Positions 44,006-52,844 of a DNA stretch of 64,000 bases are shown here, in pieces. Each line of letters begins with the position of its first letter. Positions within the stretch are counted from its first letter, which is position 1. Where the stretch lies: the NCBI GenBank assembly GCA_937901895.1, contig CALGTD010000108.1:18374-82373 (forward strand), in the 5' to 3' direction. This DNA comes from an uncultured Spartobacteria bacterium (GTDB taxonomy: Bacteria; Verrucomicrobiota; Verrucomicrobiia; Chthoniobacterales; JAATET01). Under the pieces are notes generated by a model. That model saw only the letters and a list, made by a program, of their open reading frames with translations, was not told where the DNA came from and did no database searches. The translations under genes were made by a program, and so were the position numbers.

Positions 44006-44928
44006 TGAAAATCCTTCATTCGATCGAGCGACTGTCGGAGCTGAAAGGCCCGGTGATGCTGTCGATCGGAGTTTTCGACGGGGTGCATATCGGGCACCAG
44101 GTCGTGCTGCGGCAATCGATGACCGCAGCCCGACAGGCTGGGGGAACGAGCGTCGCGCTGACTTTTGACCCGCACCCTGCGCGCGTGTTGCGACCGGAGT
44201 GTGCGCCGAGGCTTTTGACGTCAACCGCACACAAGGCGCGCCTGATTCAGGAAGTTGGATTGGAGAACCTGCTGATCGTTCGCTTCGATCCGGACTTCGC
44301 GCAGCAGCCGCCGGAGGTGTTCATTCGCAGGCTGGCCGGAGAATGTCGCCCGCTGCGTCAGATCGCGGTGGGACAGCAGTGGGCCTTTGGCAGGGGACGG
44401 TCCGGAAATGTGGAACTCCTGCGTGTCCTTGGGACGGAGCTCGGATTCGATGTCGTGGAGGTTCCGTCCGTGGTCGCGGATGGGGAAACCATCAGCAGCA
44501 CGCGTATTCGCGAGGCCGTGGAACGGGGGGATCTTGCGACAGCGAAGCGTTTGCTCGGTCGCGACTACACGATTTTCGGAACCGTCGAGAGTGGCGACCG
44601 GCTGGGGCGGACGATCGGTTTTCCCACGGCAAATCTTCGGGCGCACAACGAGCAGTTTCCTCCCGACGGAGTTTATGCCGTGCGCGTGCAGATTGATTCC
44701 GCAGTGCTGCGGGGCGTGGCCAACATCGGCTACCGTCCCACTGTGGCCTCCTCCGTGGAGCGGAAGCTGGAGGTTCATATCCTCGACTTTTCCGGAGACC
44801 TTTATGGTCGCGACCTCGATGTCGATTTCATTGCGTTCCTTCGCGGCGAACGGAAATTCGACGGACTGGATGCATTGAAGGCTCAGATCGCCGCCGACGT
44901 GGAAGCGGCCCGGGCGCTTCTCGGCTGA
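44005..44928 (+). CDS. ribF: Bifunctional riboflavin kinase/FMN adenylyltransferase
   Basis: The 307-residue enzyme makes FMN and FAD. The N-terminal adenylyltransferase carries SIGVFDGVHIGHQVVLRQ, TFDPHP and ISSTRIREAVERGDL. The C-terminal riboflavin kinase carries GRTIGFPTANL and IGYRPTV. It ends the nusA operon. Confidence 0.95.
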   Translation: MKILHSIERLSELKGPVMLSIGVFDGVHIGHQVVLRQSMTAARQAGGTSVALTFDPHPARVLRPECAPRLLTSTAHKARLIQEVGLENLLIVRFDPDFAQQPPEVFIRRLAGECRPLRQIAVGQQWAFGRGRSGNVELLRVLGTELGFDVVEVPSVVADGETISSTRIREAVERGDLATAKRLLGRDYTIFGTVESGDRLGRTIGFPTANLRAHNEQFPPDGVYAVRVQIDSAVLRGVANIGYRPTVASSVERKLEVHILDFSGDLYGRDLDVDFIAFLRGERKFDGLDALKAQIAADVEAARALLG

Positions 44929-45060
44929 ACGCCGCATCTTGCTTTCGAGGAACGGCCAGGTCGGCCCGGGCGACGAGCGGGGAGTGGATTGTCCGAAAGT
45001 TCTTCAGACATCCCAGACCTTGCGCGTTCGGCAGGAGGAGCGGATGATTTTCGCCATCGT

Positions 45061-45603
45061 ATGAGCAGGGCGCGGGAACAGATCGACGCGGAGCTGGCGG
45101 AGTGGATCGGGCAGCAGAAGGTGTTTTTCGTGGGAACGGCACCGTTGTCGCCGGCCGGCCACGTCAACATCTCGCCGAAGGGCGGAGATGCCTTTCGGGT
45201 GCTCGGGCCTCTCGATGTCGCGTATCTGGATTACACGGGCAGCGGAGCGGAGACGGCGGCCCATCTGCACGAAAATGGGCGCATTGTGATCATGTTCTGT
45301 GCGTTCGAGGGCGGGCCGAAAATCGTCCGACTGCACGGTCGCGGGACGGTGCTCACGCCGGATCAATCGGGCTTCGCTGAGCTGGTGGAGAAGTTTCCGC
45401 GGAATCCCGGAACGCGGGCGATTATTCGCGTGGCGGTGACGCGGGTGAGCGAGTCGTGCGGGTTTTCGGTGCCGTTCTTCGACTACCGGGGGCCCCGGAC
45501 CACGCTCGATCAATGGGCGACGAAACAAGGGCCGGAGGGAATGGCGAAGTATCGAGCCCGGGAAAACGCCCGCAGCGTGGACGGCTTGCCGGCGTTCGAC
45601 TAG
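45061..45603 (+). CDS. Pyridoxamine 5'-phosphate oxidase-fold flavoprotein
   Basis: The 180-residue protein begins MSRAREQIDAELAEWIGQQK and has the split-barrel FMN-binding pattern VFFVGTAPLSPAGHVNISPK, YLDYTGSGAETAAHL and IMFCAFEGGPKIVRLHGRG. Members reduce or oxidise small substrates with FMN or F420. The role here is unknown. An upstream TTG at 44989 stays in frame, but the conserved family start matches 45061. Confidence 0.78.
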   Translation: MSRAREQIDAELAEWIGQQKVFFVGTAPLSPAGHVNISPKGGDAFRVLGPLDVAYLDYTGSGAETAAHLHENGRIVIMFCAFEGGPKIVRLHGRGTVLTPDQSGFAELVEKFPRNPGTRAIIRVAVTRVSESCGFSVPFFDYRGPRTTLDQWATKQGPEGMAKYRARENARSVDGLPAFD

Positions 45604-45627
45604 CAGCTTTTTCGGGCAGGGAAAACG

Positions 45628-45644
45628 ACGGAGGAAAACTCCGT
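45628..45644 (+). terminator. Weak hairpin after the flavoprotein gene
   Basis: ACGGAG-GAAAA-CTCCGT is a perfect 6-bp stem, 25 bases after the stop codon. No T-run follows, so termination is uncertain. Confidence 0.3.
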
Positions 45645-45731
45645 GAGTTCATCCGATGCGTGCGAAAATCGCGGGCTGGAAATGCACTTGTCAAAAGTGG
45701 GAATGCATTTCTATTCAACCTGTTAGGAAGT

Positions 45732-48700
45732 ATGTTTCGTTGTAATCCTGTTGCATGGCTGGCTTGTGCAGCGGCTCTGATTACGCATCCGGCGGCTGCA
45801 CAGATTCACTTCGAAGGGGGATACCTCGACTTGGACCAATATGTGTTTATTGGTTTTCCGGACAACGCCCCCGGGACGGCGACCGTGACTGGCGACGCAA
45901 GCCGCGGTTACATCTTCGTCGGAGCCTTGTCGGAGGGGACGCTGAACATCCAGTCGGGAGGCGCCCTGAGCGGGTCGCGGGTGTTTTTGGGAGGGGAGCA
46001 GACGGGAAATATGGTGGTCAACAGTGGGGGCAGCCTGTCGGTTTCCGGTCTGAGTGTGGGATCGCTCTACGGTTCCGGTCATGTGGATATCAACGGAGGA
46101 ACGGTGAACGTCTCGGACCTCTTTTCGGTGGGTGACGGAACGGGACCGAGCTCCGTGAACCTCCATGGCGGAACGTTGGAGGCGGGAAGAGCGAAAGTGG
46201 CGAATGGGTCCGTGGTCCTGGATGGCGGCACCTTTTCCGTCGGCGGCGATATGAAGGTTGGGGACAATGCGGCCGGCAGTCTGGTTCTCATGGATGGATC
46301 CGTCTCGGTCGGGGGGACGTTTTACGTGGGGAACGGACACGACGGCACCGTGACGATCGAAGGCGGTTCGCTGAACACGAACGATTCCTGGATCGGGGGA
46401 TTTACGAGCAACGGCACTGCCAAGGTGACCGGGGGAAACTGGACGGTGTCCACGATGCTCTACCTGGGGATGCTCAATTCTTCGGGCACGCTGGAAATCA
46501 GCGGCTCGGGCGCTGTCAGTGCCATCGGGGTGATGGTGGGGCAAATGGGTGACGGTGTTCTGCGGCTCAACGGTGGATCGCTCAGTGCGGAGCTCGTGCA
46601 GGTGGGTTATACCGGGGAAAATGGCAGCGGCTCTGTCGAATTGAACGGAGGCACGATGCACGTGGTGAATGTCACCGCGTATGCGCTCTCCACGGCTTCG
46701 AGGAGTTTCGTATGGAATGGCGGGACCTTGAAGCTGGTGGGCAGCCAGGGCAACCTGTTCGACGGGTTTGCGACAGAGAACGCCCAGGTCCGGATCGATG
46801 CCAATGGCGGTCTGCTCGACACCAGTGGCGGCGACGCGATCATCAACGTGGGCATCCAGGGCACGGGAGCGCTGCATAAATTGGGCGAGGGAACGCTTAC
46901 CTTCACCACGAGCCAGGCTTATACGGGCGGCACGATCGTCCATGCAGGACAGCTGATCTTTTCCGGCGATGGAGGGTTTGCTTCGCCGGACACGTCTCTC
47001 ATCGTCGGACGTGATGACGGCGATGACGGTGCGGTCATAATCGGATCCTCTGCCAATATCTCGACGGCGGGCGGGGTGATCGCCCAGGGTGAGGGATCCA
47101 AAGGGACGGTGGAGGTCGTCGACGGCACATGGACGAATACGACGGCACTGACCATTGGCAACGCGGGGGAAGGCACGCTGAGCATTTCGGGCAACGGCCG
47201 CGTCGTGGCGCCCTCGGTTTCGGTGACCGCCGCGAATGCTTCGGGGAAGGGATTGCTCGAGATTGATGGCATGGGCGTGCTCGAAGCAGGTCAGGTTAGT
47301 GCCGGTGTTGGGCAGGCGACGCTTTCGTTTTCCAACCGAGGCACGCTGCGCCTGACGGGAGACCAGAGCGACCTCTTTACAGGATTCAAAGCGCAGGGGG
47401 TGCGATTCGACACCGGCGGCGGAGTCATCGATACCCAGGAGCATACGGCGACGATCGACATTTCCCTGTGGGGTGAGGGCGCCTTGATCAAGAGAGGCTC
47501 AGGCACGCTTGTTCTCACAGGAGCGAACTCCCACGCCGGAGGCACGGTGGTGGAGGAGGGTGTGCTGAGCATCGGATTGGATGCGAACCTGGGGGCGTCG
47601 GGTCCGCTGACGCTCGACGGAGGCACGCTTCTGAATCGGGCCGACATTCTGACCGCACGGAAGGTAAGGCTCGGCGAAAACGGCGGCGTTTTGGACGTCG
47701 ATGCCGGCTTTCTCACGTTCGAAGAGCCGGTCGAGGGAATGGGCGATTTGACCAAGACGGGTGGCAACCTCCTTACGCTTGTCGGCCACCACACCTACAC
47801 CGGCGACACGCACGTCAACGAGGGCGGTTTCAAACTCCAGGACGGAACTCTGGCCTCGTCGTTGGTCGAGCTGGCGGAGGGAACGACATTTTATCTTGTG
47901 GCTCACGACGGGAAGCAAACCGCGTATGCCGGGGAGATTTCCGGAGACGGGCAGGTTGTCATCCAGACGGATGGGAGTGGACAAGTTGTGCTCAGCGGGG
48001 ACAACCGCCATGCCGGCCCGACCACGATCGAGTCGGGTGAGCTGGTTACATTGTCCGACGGAGCGTTGTCGCCACTCTCGGCGCTTACCCTTCTCGAGGG
48101 GACGAAATTGATCGTCTATGGCGACGACGATGACAGCTACCTCGTCGAGGCGGGCTCGCTTTCCGGTGCGGGAACCGTCGAGATCGGCAAGGGATCGGGT
48201 CTGATCGTCGGAGGAGACAACTCGGACACGACGTTCTCGGGATCCATTCTCGCCACGGGACCCGGGACTGGTTTTGAAAAGACGGGTGCGGGCAAACTGA
48301 CGCTTACAGGGGATAGCGAGGTTTCCATTCTCATGCTCTGCGGATGCAGCCTGACCAACGAGCTTGAGATCAATGGCGGCAGTGTCACGTCCGTGGAGTT
48401 CCTCGAAAATTTTGGCGGCGCCCTCTCGGTCGTCAATGGCGGACGGCTCGAGGCGGATATCGTCCTGTCTTTTGGGCCCCTGCGCGTTCGGGACAATGGC
48501 TCGCAGATGGTTGCCGGTGCGATGAGTTTCGCCGGCGAGGATGCGATCCTGGAAGTCGGCGAAGGGGCGTCGCTTTCGACCGCCTCGGTCACGATTTCAG
48601 AAGGTGCACAGGCTGTGGTGAACGGCACCGTGCAGGGGCTGGTGGAGAACAACACTTCGCTCTACGTCGAGGAAGGCGCGATCGTTTCCGGAAGCGGCAC

Positions 48701-50276
48701 GATTGGTGAACTGGAGATCGATGACGGCGGCATCCTTTCACCCGGCAACAGCCCGGGAACGCTGACTGCGAGCAACACCACGTGGCTGAGCGGTGGCGTT
48801 TACCTTTGGGAAATCAATGACGCCACGGGTGCGGCGGGGACGAATTGGGATCTTCTCAACGTGAACGGAACGCTGTCGCTGGCGGACATCAGCGCGGACA
48901 ATCCCTTCACGATCGCGCTCCGCTCGCTGGGACTGGATGACAATCCGGGAGAAGCCGCGAACTTCGATCCCACGCGGACGTATACGTGGACGATCGTCAT
49001 GGCGTCCGGTGGGATCACCGGCTTTGACGCTGCCGGGTTTTCCATCGATTCATCCGGATTTGCGAACGCCCCGGGTTCGAACCGATTCTCGCTTTCGAGC
49101 GATGGCGCCCGACTGACGTTGACTTACAGCGCCGTGCCGGAGCCGGCTCACATTGGTCTCGGTATCGGCACGCTCCTGCTGGCCCTTGCGGCGATGCGTC
49201 GCCGACGCGCGCAGCGAATGAAGCGATCGGGCGCGGGGGATGAGCTCGCGCCCGACCTTGGCAATCGATGCGGACTAACCCGCGCGCAGCGCTGCGCGCA
49301 TGGCCTCGAGCGGGGCGGGGCGGTTGAACCAGATTTCGAAGGCGATCGCGCCCTGATGGAGGAGCATCGAGAGGCCGTTCGCGGCGCGGGCGCCGGCTTG
49401 CGTGGCTTCCTCGACGAGACGAGTGCGACCCGTTGCGTAGACGGCGTCGTAGACGAGAAGGTTCGGCGTGAGAAGCGATTGTGGCAGGACCGGCGGGTCG
49501 GTGCGTTTCATGCCGATCGAAGTGGCGTTCACCACGAGATCGACATGCTCAAGCTGTGCGCGAATGGCGGCGAGGTCGTGCGGGATGGCAACGAGCCGGT
49601 CGGCGGGGCCGACGAGGCGGTCGGAACGAAAATAGCGGTCGAGTTCAGCGGCGAAGGCCTGCGCTTTCTCGACGGTGCGATTGACGAGAACCAGTCGCTC
49701 GCAGCCTTCGATGGCGCATTGAGCGGCGATGGCGCGACCCGCGCCACCTCCGGCGCCGAGCACCATGATGCGCAGGTCGCGAACGTCCGCGAGGAACTCC
49801 TCGCGAATGGCGCGCACGAAGCCCGGCCCGTCCGTGTTGAATCCGGAGAGGTTTCCATCGTCGTCGATCGCGATCGTGTTGACCGCGCCGATCGCAAGGG
49901 CGGTCTCGTCGAGATCGGTCACGGTCTCGAGGGCCGCCGTCTTGTGCGGAAGGGTGAGGTTTGCGCCGAGGAACCCTGCGCCCGGCAACGCGCGGAGCGC
50001 GGCAGCCAGCTCGTCGGGGCGAACGTGGAGACGGATGTATTGGACGTCGATCCCGCAGGCCTTCAATGCGGCGTTCTGAAAAACCGGGGACTTCGACTGC
50101 GCGATCGGATCGCCAAGCACCGCGAGGCGCACGGGCGGCTGGAGCGAGCGCAGGGTGTCGGGGCGCTCGAGAAGATCAGCAGCAGTGAAGACCTCGCTCA
50201 TGAGCCGAATTCCGTGATCGCACGATCGAATCGCGCCAGCACGCGCTCCTTGCCGAGAACCTCCAGCATTTCGTAG
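45732..50276 (+). CDS. Autotransporter-repeat PEP-CTERM surface protein with missing stop
   Basis: A signal peptide (MFRCNPVAWLACAAALITHPAAA) is followed by about 1,100 residues of Gly/Ser/Asn-rich beta-helix repeats. Several match the autotransporter-associated beta-strand repeat, for example GTGALHKLGEGTLTFTTSQ near residue 376 and GEGALIKRGSGTLVLTGAN near 580. SPGNSPGTL lies near residue 1002. A PEP-CTERM signal follows at about residues 1134-1165 (VPEPAHIGLGIGTLLLALAA plus MRRRRAQR). Such proteins normally stop there. Here the frame stays open for another 350 codons, antisense to aroE, and ends at 50276. A TGA lies one base out of frame at about 49229. The true C-terminus is therefore probably near 49230. 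There is no outer-membrane beta-barrel domain, so it is not a classical autotransporter. Confidence 0.75.
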   Translation: MFRCNPVAWLACAAALITHPAAAQIHFEGGYLDLDQYVFIGFPDNAPGTATVTGDASRGYIFVGALSEGTLNIQSGGALSGSRVFLGGEQTGNMVVNSGGSLSVSGLSVGSLYGSGHVDINGGTVNVSDLFSVGDGTGPSSVNLHGGTLEAGRAKVANGSVVLDGGTFSVGGDMKVGDNAAGSLVLMDGSVSVGGTFYVGNGHDGTVTIEGGSLNTNDSWIGGFTSNGTAKVTGGNWTVSTMLYLGMLNSSGTLEISGSGAVSAIGVMVGQMGDGVLRLNGGSLSAELVQVGYTGENGSGSVELNGGTMHVVNVTAYALSTASRSFVWNGGTLKLVGSQGNLFDGFATENAQVRIDANGGLLDTSGGDAIINVGIQGTGALHKLGEGTLTFTTSQAYTGGTIVHAGQLIFSGDGGFASPDTSLIVGRDDGDDGAVIIGSSANISTAGGVIAQGEGSKGTVEVVDGTWTNTTALTIGNAGEGTLSISGNGRVVAPSVSVTAANASGKGLLEIDGMGVLEAGQVSAGVGQATLSFSNRGTLRLTGDQSDLFTGFKAQGVRFDTGGGVIDTQEHTATIDISLWGEGALIKRGSGTLVLTGANSHAGGTVVEEGVLSIGLDANLGASGPLTLDGGTLLNRADILTARKVRLGENGGVLDVDAGFLTFEEPVEGMGDLTKTGGNLLTLVGHHTYTGDTHVNEGGFKLQDGTLASSLVELAEGTTFYLVAHDGKQTAYAGEISGDGQVVIQTDGSGQVVLSGDNRHAGPTTIESGELVTLSDGALSPLSALTLLEGTKLIVYGDDDDSYLVEAGSLSGAGTVEIGKGSGLIVGGDNSDTTFSGSILATGPGTGFEKTGAGKLTLTGDSEVSILMLCGCSLTNELEINGGSVTSVEFLENFGGALSVVNGGRLEADIVLSFGPLRVRDNGSQMVAGAMSFAGEDAILEVGEGASLSTASVTISEGAQAVVNGTVQGLVENNTSLYVEEGAIVSGSGTIGELEIDDGGILSPGNSPGTLTASNTTWLSGGVYLWEINDATGAAGTNWDLLNVNGTLSLADISADNPFTIALRSLGLDDNPGEAANFDPTRTYTWTIVMASGGITGFDAAGFSIDSSGFANAPGSNRFSLSSDGARLTLTYSAVPEPAHIGLGIGTLLLALAAMRRRRAQRMKRSGAGDELAPDLGNRCGLTRAQRCAHGLERGGAVEPDFEGDRALMEEHREAVRGAGAGLRGFLDETSATRCVDGVVDEKVRREKRLWQDRRVGAFHADRSGVHHEIDMLKLCANGGEVVRDGNEPVGGADEAVGTKIAVEFSGEGLRFLDGAIDENQSLAAFDGALSGDGATRATSGAEHHDAQVANVREELLANGAHEARPVRVESGEVSIVVDRDRVDRADRKGGLVEIGHGLEGRRLVRKGEVCAEEPCARQRAERGSQLVGANVETDVLDVDPAGLQCGVLKNRGLRLRDRIAKHREAHGRLERAQGVGALEKISSSEDLAHEPNSVIARSNRASTRSLPRTSSIS
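49275..50201 (-). CDS. aroE: Shikimate dehydrogenase
   Basis: The 308-residue enzyme reduces 3-dehydroshikimate with NADPH in aromatic amino acid synthesis. It has the substrate motif GDPIAQSKSPVFQNAAL, catalytic NLTLPHK, NADP loop VLGAGGGAGRAI, VNATSIGM and LSMLLHQGAIAFEIW. The ATG at 50201 overlaps the gltX stop (ATGA). The complementary strand is an open extension of the PEP-CTERM gene. Confidence 0.93.
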   Translation of the reverse strand: MSEVFTAADLLERPDTLRSLQPPVRLAVLGDPIAQSKSPVFQNAALKACGIDVQYIRLHVRPDELAAALRALPGAGFLGANLTLPHKTAALETVTDLDETALAIGAVNTIAIDDDGNLSGFNTDGPGFVRAIREEFLADVRDLRIMVLGAGGGAGRAIAAQCAIEGCERLVLVNRTVEKAQAFAAELDRYFRSDRLVGPADRLVAIPHDLAAIRAQLEHVDLVVNATSIGMKRTDPPVLPQSLLTPNLLVYDAVYATGRTRLVEEATQAGARAANGLSMLLHQGAIAFEIWFNRPAPLEAMRAALRAG

Positions 50277-51520
50277 AGGCCCGGGCCGACTGCGCGACCG
50301 CTGATCGCAACGCGTGCGGGGTGGATGAATTCGCCATTCTTCGCGCCGAGATTCGTGGCGGTTTCCTTGAGCGTCGATTCGAGCGCGGCGACGGTCCATT
50401 CGCCGAGACCGGCGTAGGCGTCCTTCAACTGCGCGAGCCGCTCGAGAGCGCCGGGTTTGCGCAGTGCCTTCTCCACGGCCTCGGGCTCGAACACGTAATC
50501 CTCGCGGAAGAGGTATCCGATCCAGTCGGGAACGTCGGAGAGGTGCTTGATCTTCGGCTTCACGATGGCCAGCGCGGGAAGCAGAGCCTCGCGGGTGCCG
50601 TAGGCGATGCCGGCCTTCTCGATGAACGGCAGGGAGAGGTCCGCAAAGCGCTCGAGATCCATGTGCAGGATGTGCTGGCCATTCAGCCAAAAACACTTGT
50701 CGAGGTCGAAGATCGCGCTGCGGCGGTTGATGTTCTCCAGCACGAAGAGTTCGCGAATTTCGTCCACCTGGAGGAACTCGCGGTTGTCCTTCGGCGACCA
50801 GCCGAGGAGTGAGATGTAATTCGCCACGGCCTCGGGCGCGTAGCCGCCGTCGATGAAATACGTGATGCTCGAGCCGCCGTCGCGCTTGCTGAGCTTCTTG
50901 CCCTCGTGATTGAGGATGAGCGGAATGTGCGCGAACTTCGGCGGCGTCGCGCCGAGCGCCTCGTAGAGCTCGATGTGCTTCGGCGTGTTCGAAAGGTGGT
51001 CCTCACCACGGATGACGTGCGTGAGCTGCATCTCGATGTCGTCGACGACGTTCACGAAATGGAAAATCCACGAGCCGTCGGGCCGGCGGATCGTCATGTC
51101 GGGATGCGTGACGGGGTTCGACATGTCGAAGGAGATTTTTCCGCAGACGATGTCCTCGATCACGACGGTCTTGCGCGGCGAGCGGAAGCGGATGGCGCCT
51201 TCGTCCTCGTAAACGAGTCCCTTGGATTCGAGCGTGGCGAGGTGTTTCTCGTAGATCGCGTTGCGCTCGCTCTGGAAATACGGGCCAAAGTCGCCGCCGA
51301 CCTGCGGGCCTTCGTCCCAGTCGATTCCGAGCCAGCGCAGGCCGTCGTAGATGACGTCGTAGGCCTCGGCGGTGTTGCGCTTCGCATCGGTGTCCTCGAT
51401 GCGGAGGATGAACTTTCCGCCATGCTTGCGGGCGAAGAGCCAGTTGAACAGGGCGGTGCGGGCGCCGCCGACGTGGAGGTAGCCGGTGGGTGAAGGAGCA
51501 AAGCGGGTGCGGACGGACAT
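50198..51520 (-). CDS. gltX: Glutamate--tRNA ligase
   Basis: The 440-residue class I synthetase has the HIGH-type motif RFAPSPTGYLHVGGARTALFN and the KMSKS-type motif GKKLSKRDGGSSI. The anticodon-binding half ends at AITEFGS. It charges tRNA-Glu (and tRNA-Gln if GatCAB is present). The size is slightly shorter than the usual 465-510. It overlaps aroE downstream. The start is ATG 51520, next to a long inverted repeat. Confidence 0.95.
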   Translation of the reverse strand: MSVRTRFAPSPTGYLHVGGARTALFNWLFARKHGGKFILRIEDTDAKRNTAEAYDVIYDGLRWLGIDWDEGPQVGGDFGPYFQSERNAIYEKHLATLESKGLVYEDEGAIRFRSPRKTVVIEDIVCGKISFDMSNPVTHPDMTIRRPDGSWIFHFVNVVDDIEMQLTHVIRGEDHLSNTPKHIELYEALGATPPKFAHIPLILNHEGKKLSKRDGGSSITYFIDGGYAPEAVANYISLLGWSPKDNREFLQVDEIRELFVLENINRRSAIFDLDKCFWLNGQHILHMDLERFADLSLPFIEKAGIAYGTREALLPALAIVKPKIKHLSDVPDWIGYLFREDYVFEPEAVEKALRKPGALERLAQLKDAYAGLGEWTVAALESTLKETATNLGAKNGEFIHPARVAISGRAVGPGLYEMLEVLGKERVLARFDRAITEFGS

Positions 51521-51530
51521 GAGAGATTTG

Positions 51531-51621
51531 GACAGAACTAACAGAATTTACGGAAATGAATTCCCCAAAATGGGCGCAAAGGATGGCAAACCGCCATTTT
51601 GTTAATTCTGTCAATTCTGTC
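51531..51621. repeat. Nested long inverted repeat between gltX and the YqeY-like gene
   Basis: The outer arms GACAGAACTAACAGAATT (51531-51548) and AATTCTGTCAATTCTGTC (51604-51621) are inverted copies that match at 16 of 18 positions. The inner arms CAAAATGG (51566-51573) and CCATTTTG (51594-51601) match perfectly. Each outer arm itself contains two tandem ACAGAA-type units. It fills the 122-base divergent gap, so it could be a REP/MITE-like element, a bidirectional operator or an mRNA hairpin. Confidence 0.6.
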
Positions 51622-51642
51622 CCGTCTTTTTATTCTCCGGCC

Positions 51643-52098
51643 ATGGCTCTCCAATCCCAAATCGACAACGACATCAAGGACGCGATGCGCGCCAAGGACC
51701 CGGTGAAGCTTGGCGTGCTGCGCATGTTGAAATCCGCCCTGATGAATGCCGCGATCGAAAAAGGCGGCGCGGGCACGCAGCTCGACGACGCGGAGGCGAT
51801 GGCGGTCATCCGCAAGGAAGTGAAGAAGCGGCAGGATTCCGTGGAAGGCTTCGAGAAGGGCGGCCGGGCGGAGCTGGCTGACAAGGAGCGCGCGGAAATC
51901 GAAGTTTTGAACGCCTACCTCCCGAAGGCCCTGTCGCCGGAGGAGGTGACGGCGCTGGTGCGCGAGGCGATCGCCGAGGCGGGCGCGACCTCCCGCAAGG
52001 AGATGGGCGCGGTGATGAAGATTGCGAACGCGAAGGCCGCCGGCCGCGTCGATGGCAAGACGCTGAGCACCGAGGTGCAGAAGCAGCTTGCGCCATGA
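51643..52098 (+). CDS. GatB/YqeY domain protein
   Basis: The 151-residue protein begins MALQSQIDNDIKDAMRAKDP and shows the YqeY pattern (VLRMLKSALMNAAIEKG, AVIRKEVKKRQDSVEGFEKG, EVLNAYLPKALSPEEVTALV, KEMGAVMKIANAK). This tRNA-interacting helical module is shared with GatB. Free-standing YqeY is probably a tRNA or amidotransferase accessory factor; its exact function is unknown. The stop overlaps ispD (ATGA). Confidence 0.92.
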   Translation: MALQSQIDNDIKDAMRAKDPVKLGVLRMLKSALMNAAIEKGGAGTQLDDAEAMAVIRKEVKKRQDSVEGFEKGGRAELADKERAEIEVLNAYLPKALSPEEVTALVREAIAEAGATSRKEMGAVMKIANAKAAGRVDGKTLSTEVQKQLAP

Positions 52099-52844
52099 TC
52101 GGCGACCGGGATGAAACCCGGGAGGGCAAGGCTTCCTCCGGGCCCGCTTCTGATGTCCGGCCGTCGCTCGCGGCGGTGATCGTGGCGGCGGGATCGAGTC
52201 GTCGGATGGGATTTGACAAGATTCTGGCCACACTCGCCGGGGAGCCCCTCGTGCGGCACACGCTGCGCGCGTTCGAACAGTGTCACGACGTGACGGAAAT
52301 CATCGTCGTTTGCGCGCGTGAACGACAGGGAGAGCTCCGTTCCGCAGTAGGGGAATGCCGGAAGATTTCGGCGATCGTTCCCGGCGGTGAAACCAGGCAG
52401 GAGTCCGTCTGGAACGGCCTGTCTGCCGTGACTTCCGATTTTGTTGCGGTTCACGATGCCGCCCGCCCTCTGGTGTTGCCGGAGTTCATTTCAAAATGTT
52501 TTGCCGCGGCGGTCGAACATGGTGCCGCGACCTCCGCGGAGCCGGTGACTGACACGTTGCAGCGCGCGGATGCCGATCGCCGTTGTTTGGAGGTTGTCGA
52601 TCGCGAACGGCTCTGGCGGATGCAAACTCCGCAGATCTTCCGCACGGCGGAGCTGCGGCGTGCCTCCGAGTCCGCGCGAAATGCCGGAGTCGAGGTGACG
52701 GACGAGACATCGGCACTGCGCCGGATCGGAGGGGCGGTTTTTCTGGTGGAGAATCCGGACTGGAATTTTAAAGTGACCGTTCCCCGCGACGTGACGCTGG
52801 CGGAGTTTGTCCTCCGGCAGCGTGCGGCGGCGAGTTTGACGTGA
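52095..52844 (+). CDS. ispD: 2-C-methyl-D-erythritol 4-phosphate cytidylyltransferase
   Basis: The 249-residue MEP-pathway enzyme makes CDP-methylerythritol. The motifs are AVIVAAGSSRRMGFDKILA, VPGGETRQESVWNGL, VAVHDAARPLV and TPQIFRTAEL. It has about 25 non-conserved residues before the CTP loop, so a later start is possible. The stop overlaps the GTG of the M16 peptidase gene. Confidence 0.94.
   Translation: MIGDRDETREGKASSGPASDVRPSLAAVIVAAGSSRRMGFDKILATLAGEPLVRHTLRAFEQCHDVTEIIVVCARERQGELRSAVGECRKISAIVPGGETRQESVWNGLSAVTSDFVAVHDAARPLVLPEFISKCFAAAVEHGAATSAEPVTDTLQRADADRRCLEVVDRERLWRMQTPQIFRTAELRRASESARNAGVEVTDETSALRRIGGAVFLVENPDWNFKVTVPRDVTLAEFVLRQRAAASLT

Noticed and set aside
45688..45717. 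Promoter-like TTGTCA-N18-TATTCA ahead of the autotransporter-repeat gene
   Set aside because: The predicted transcript start would fall about 8 bases before the ATG and cut into the ribosome-binding site, so it is not convincing.
45723..47444. A 573-codon minus-strand frame within the autotransporter-repeat gene
   Set aside because: Basic, motif-free sequence produced by the Gly/Ser-rich codons of the plus-strand repeats.
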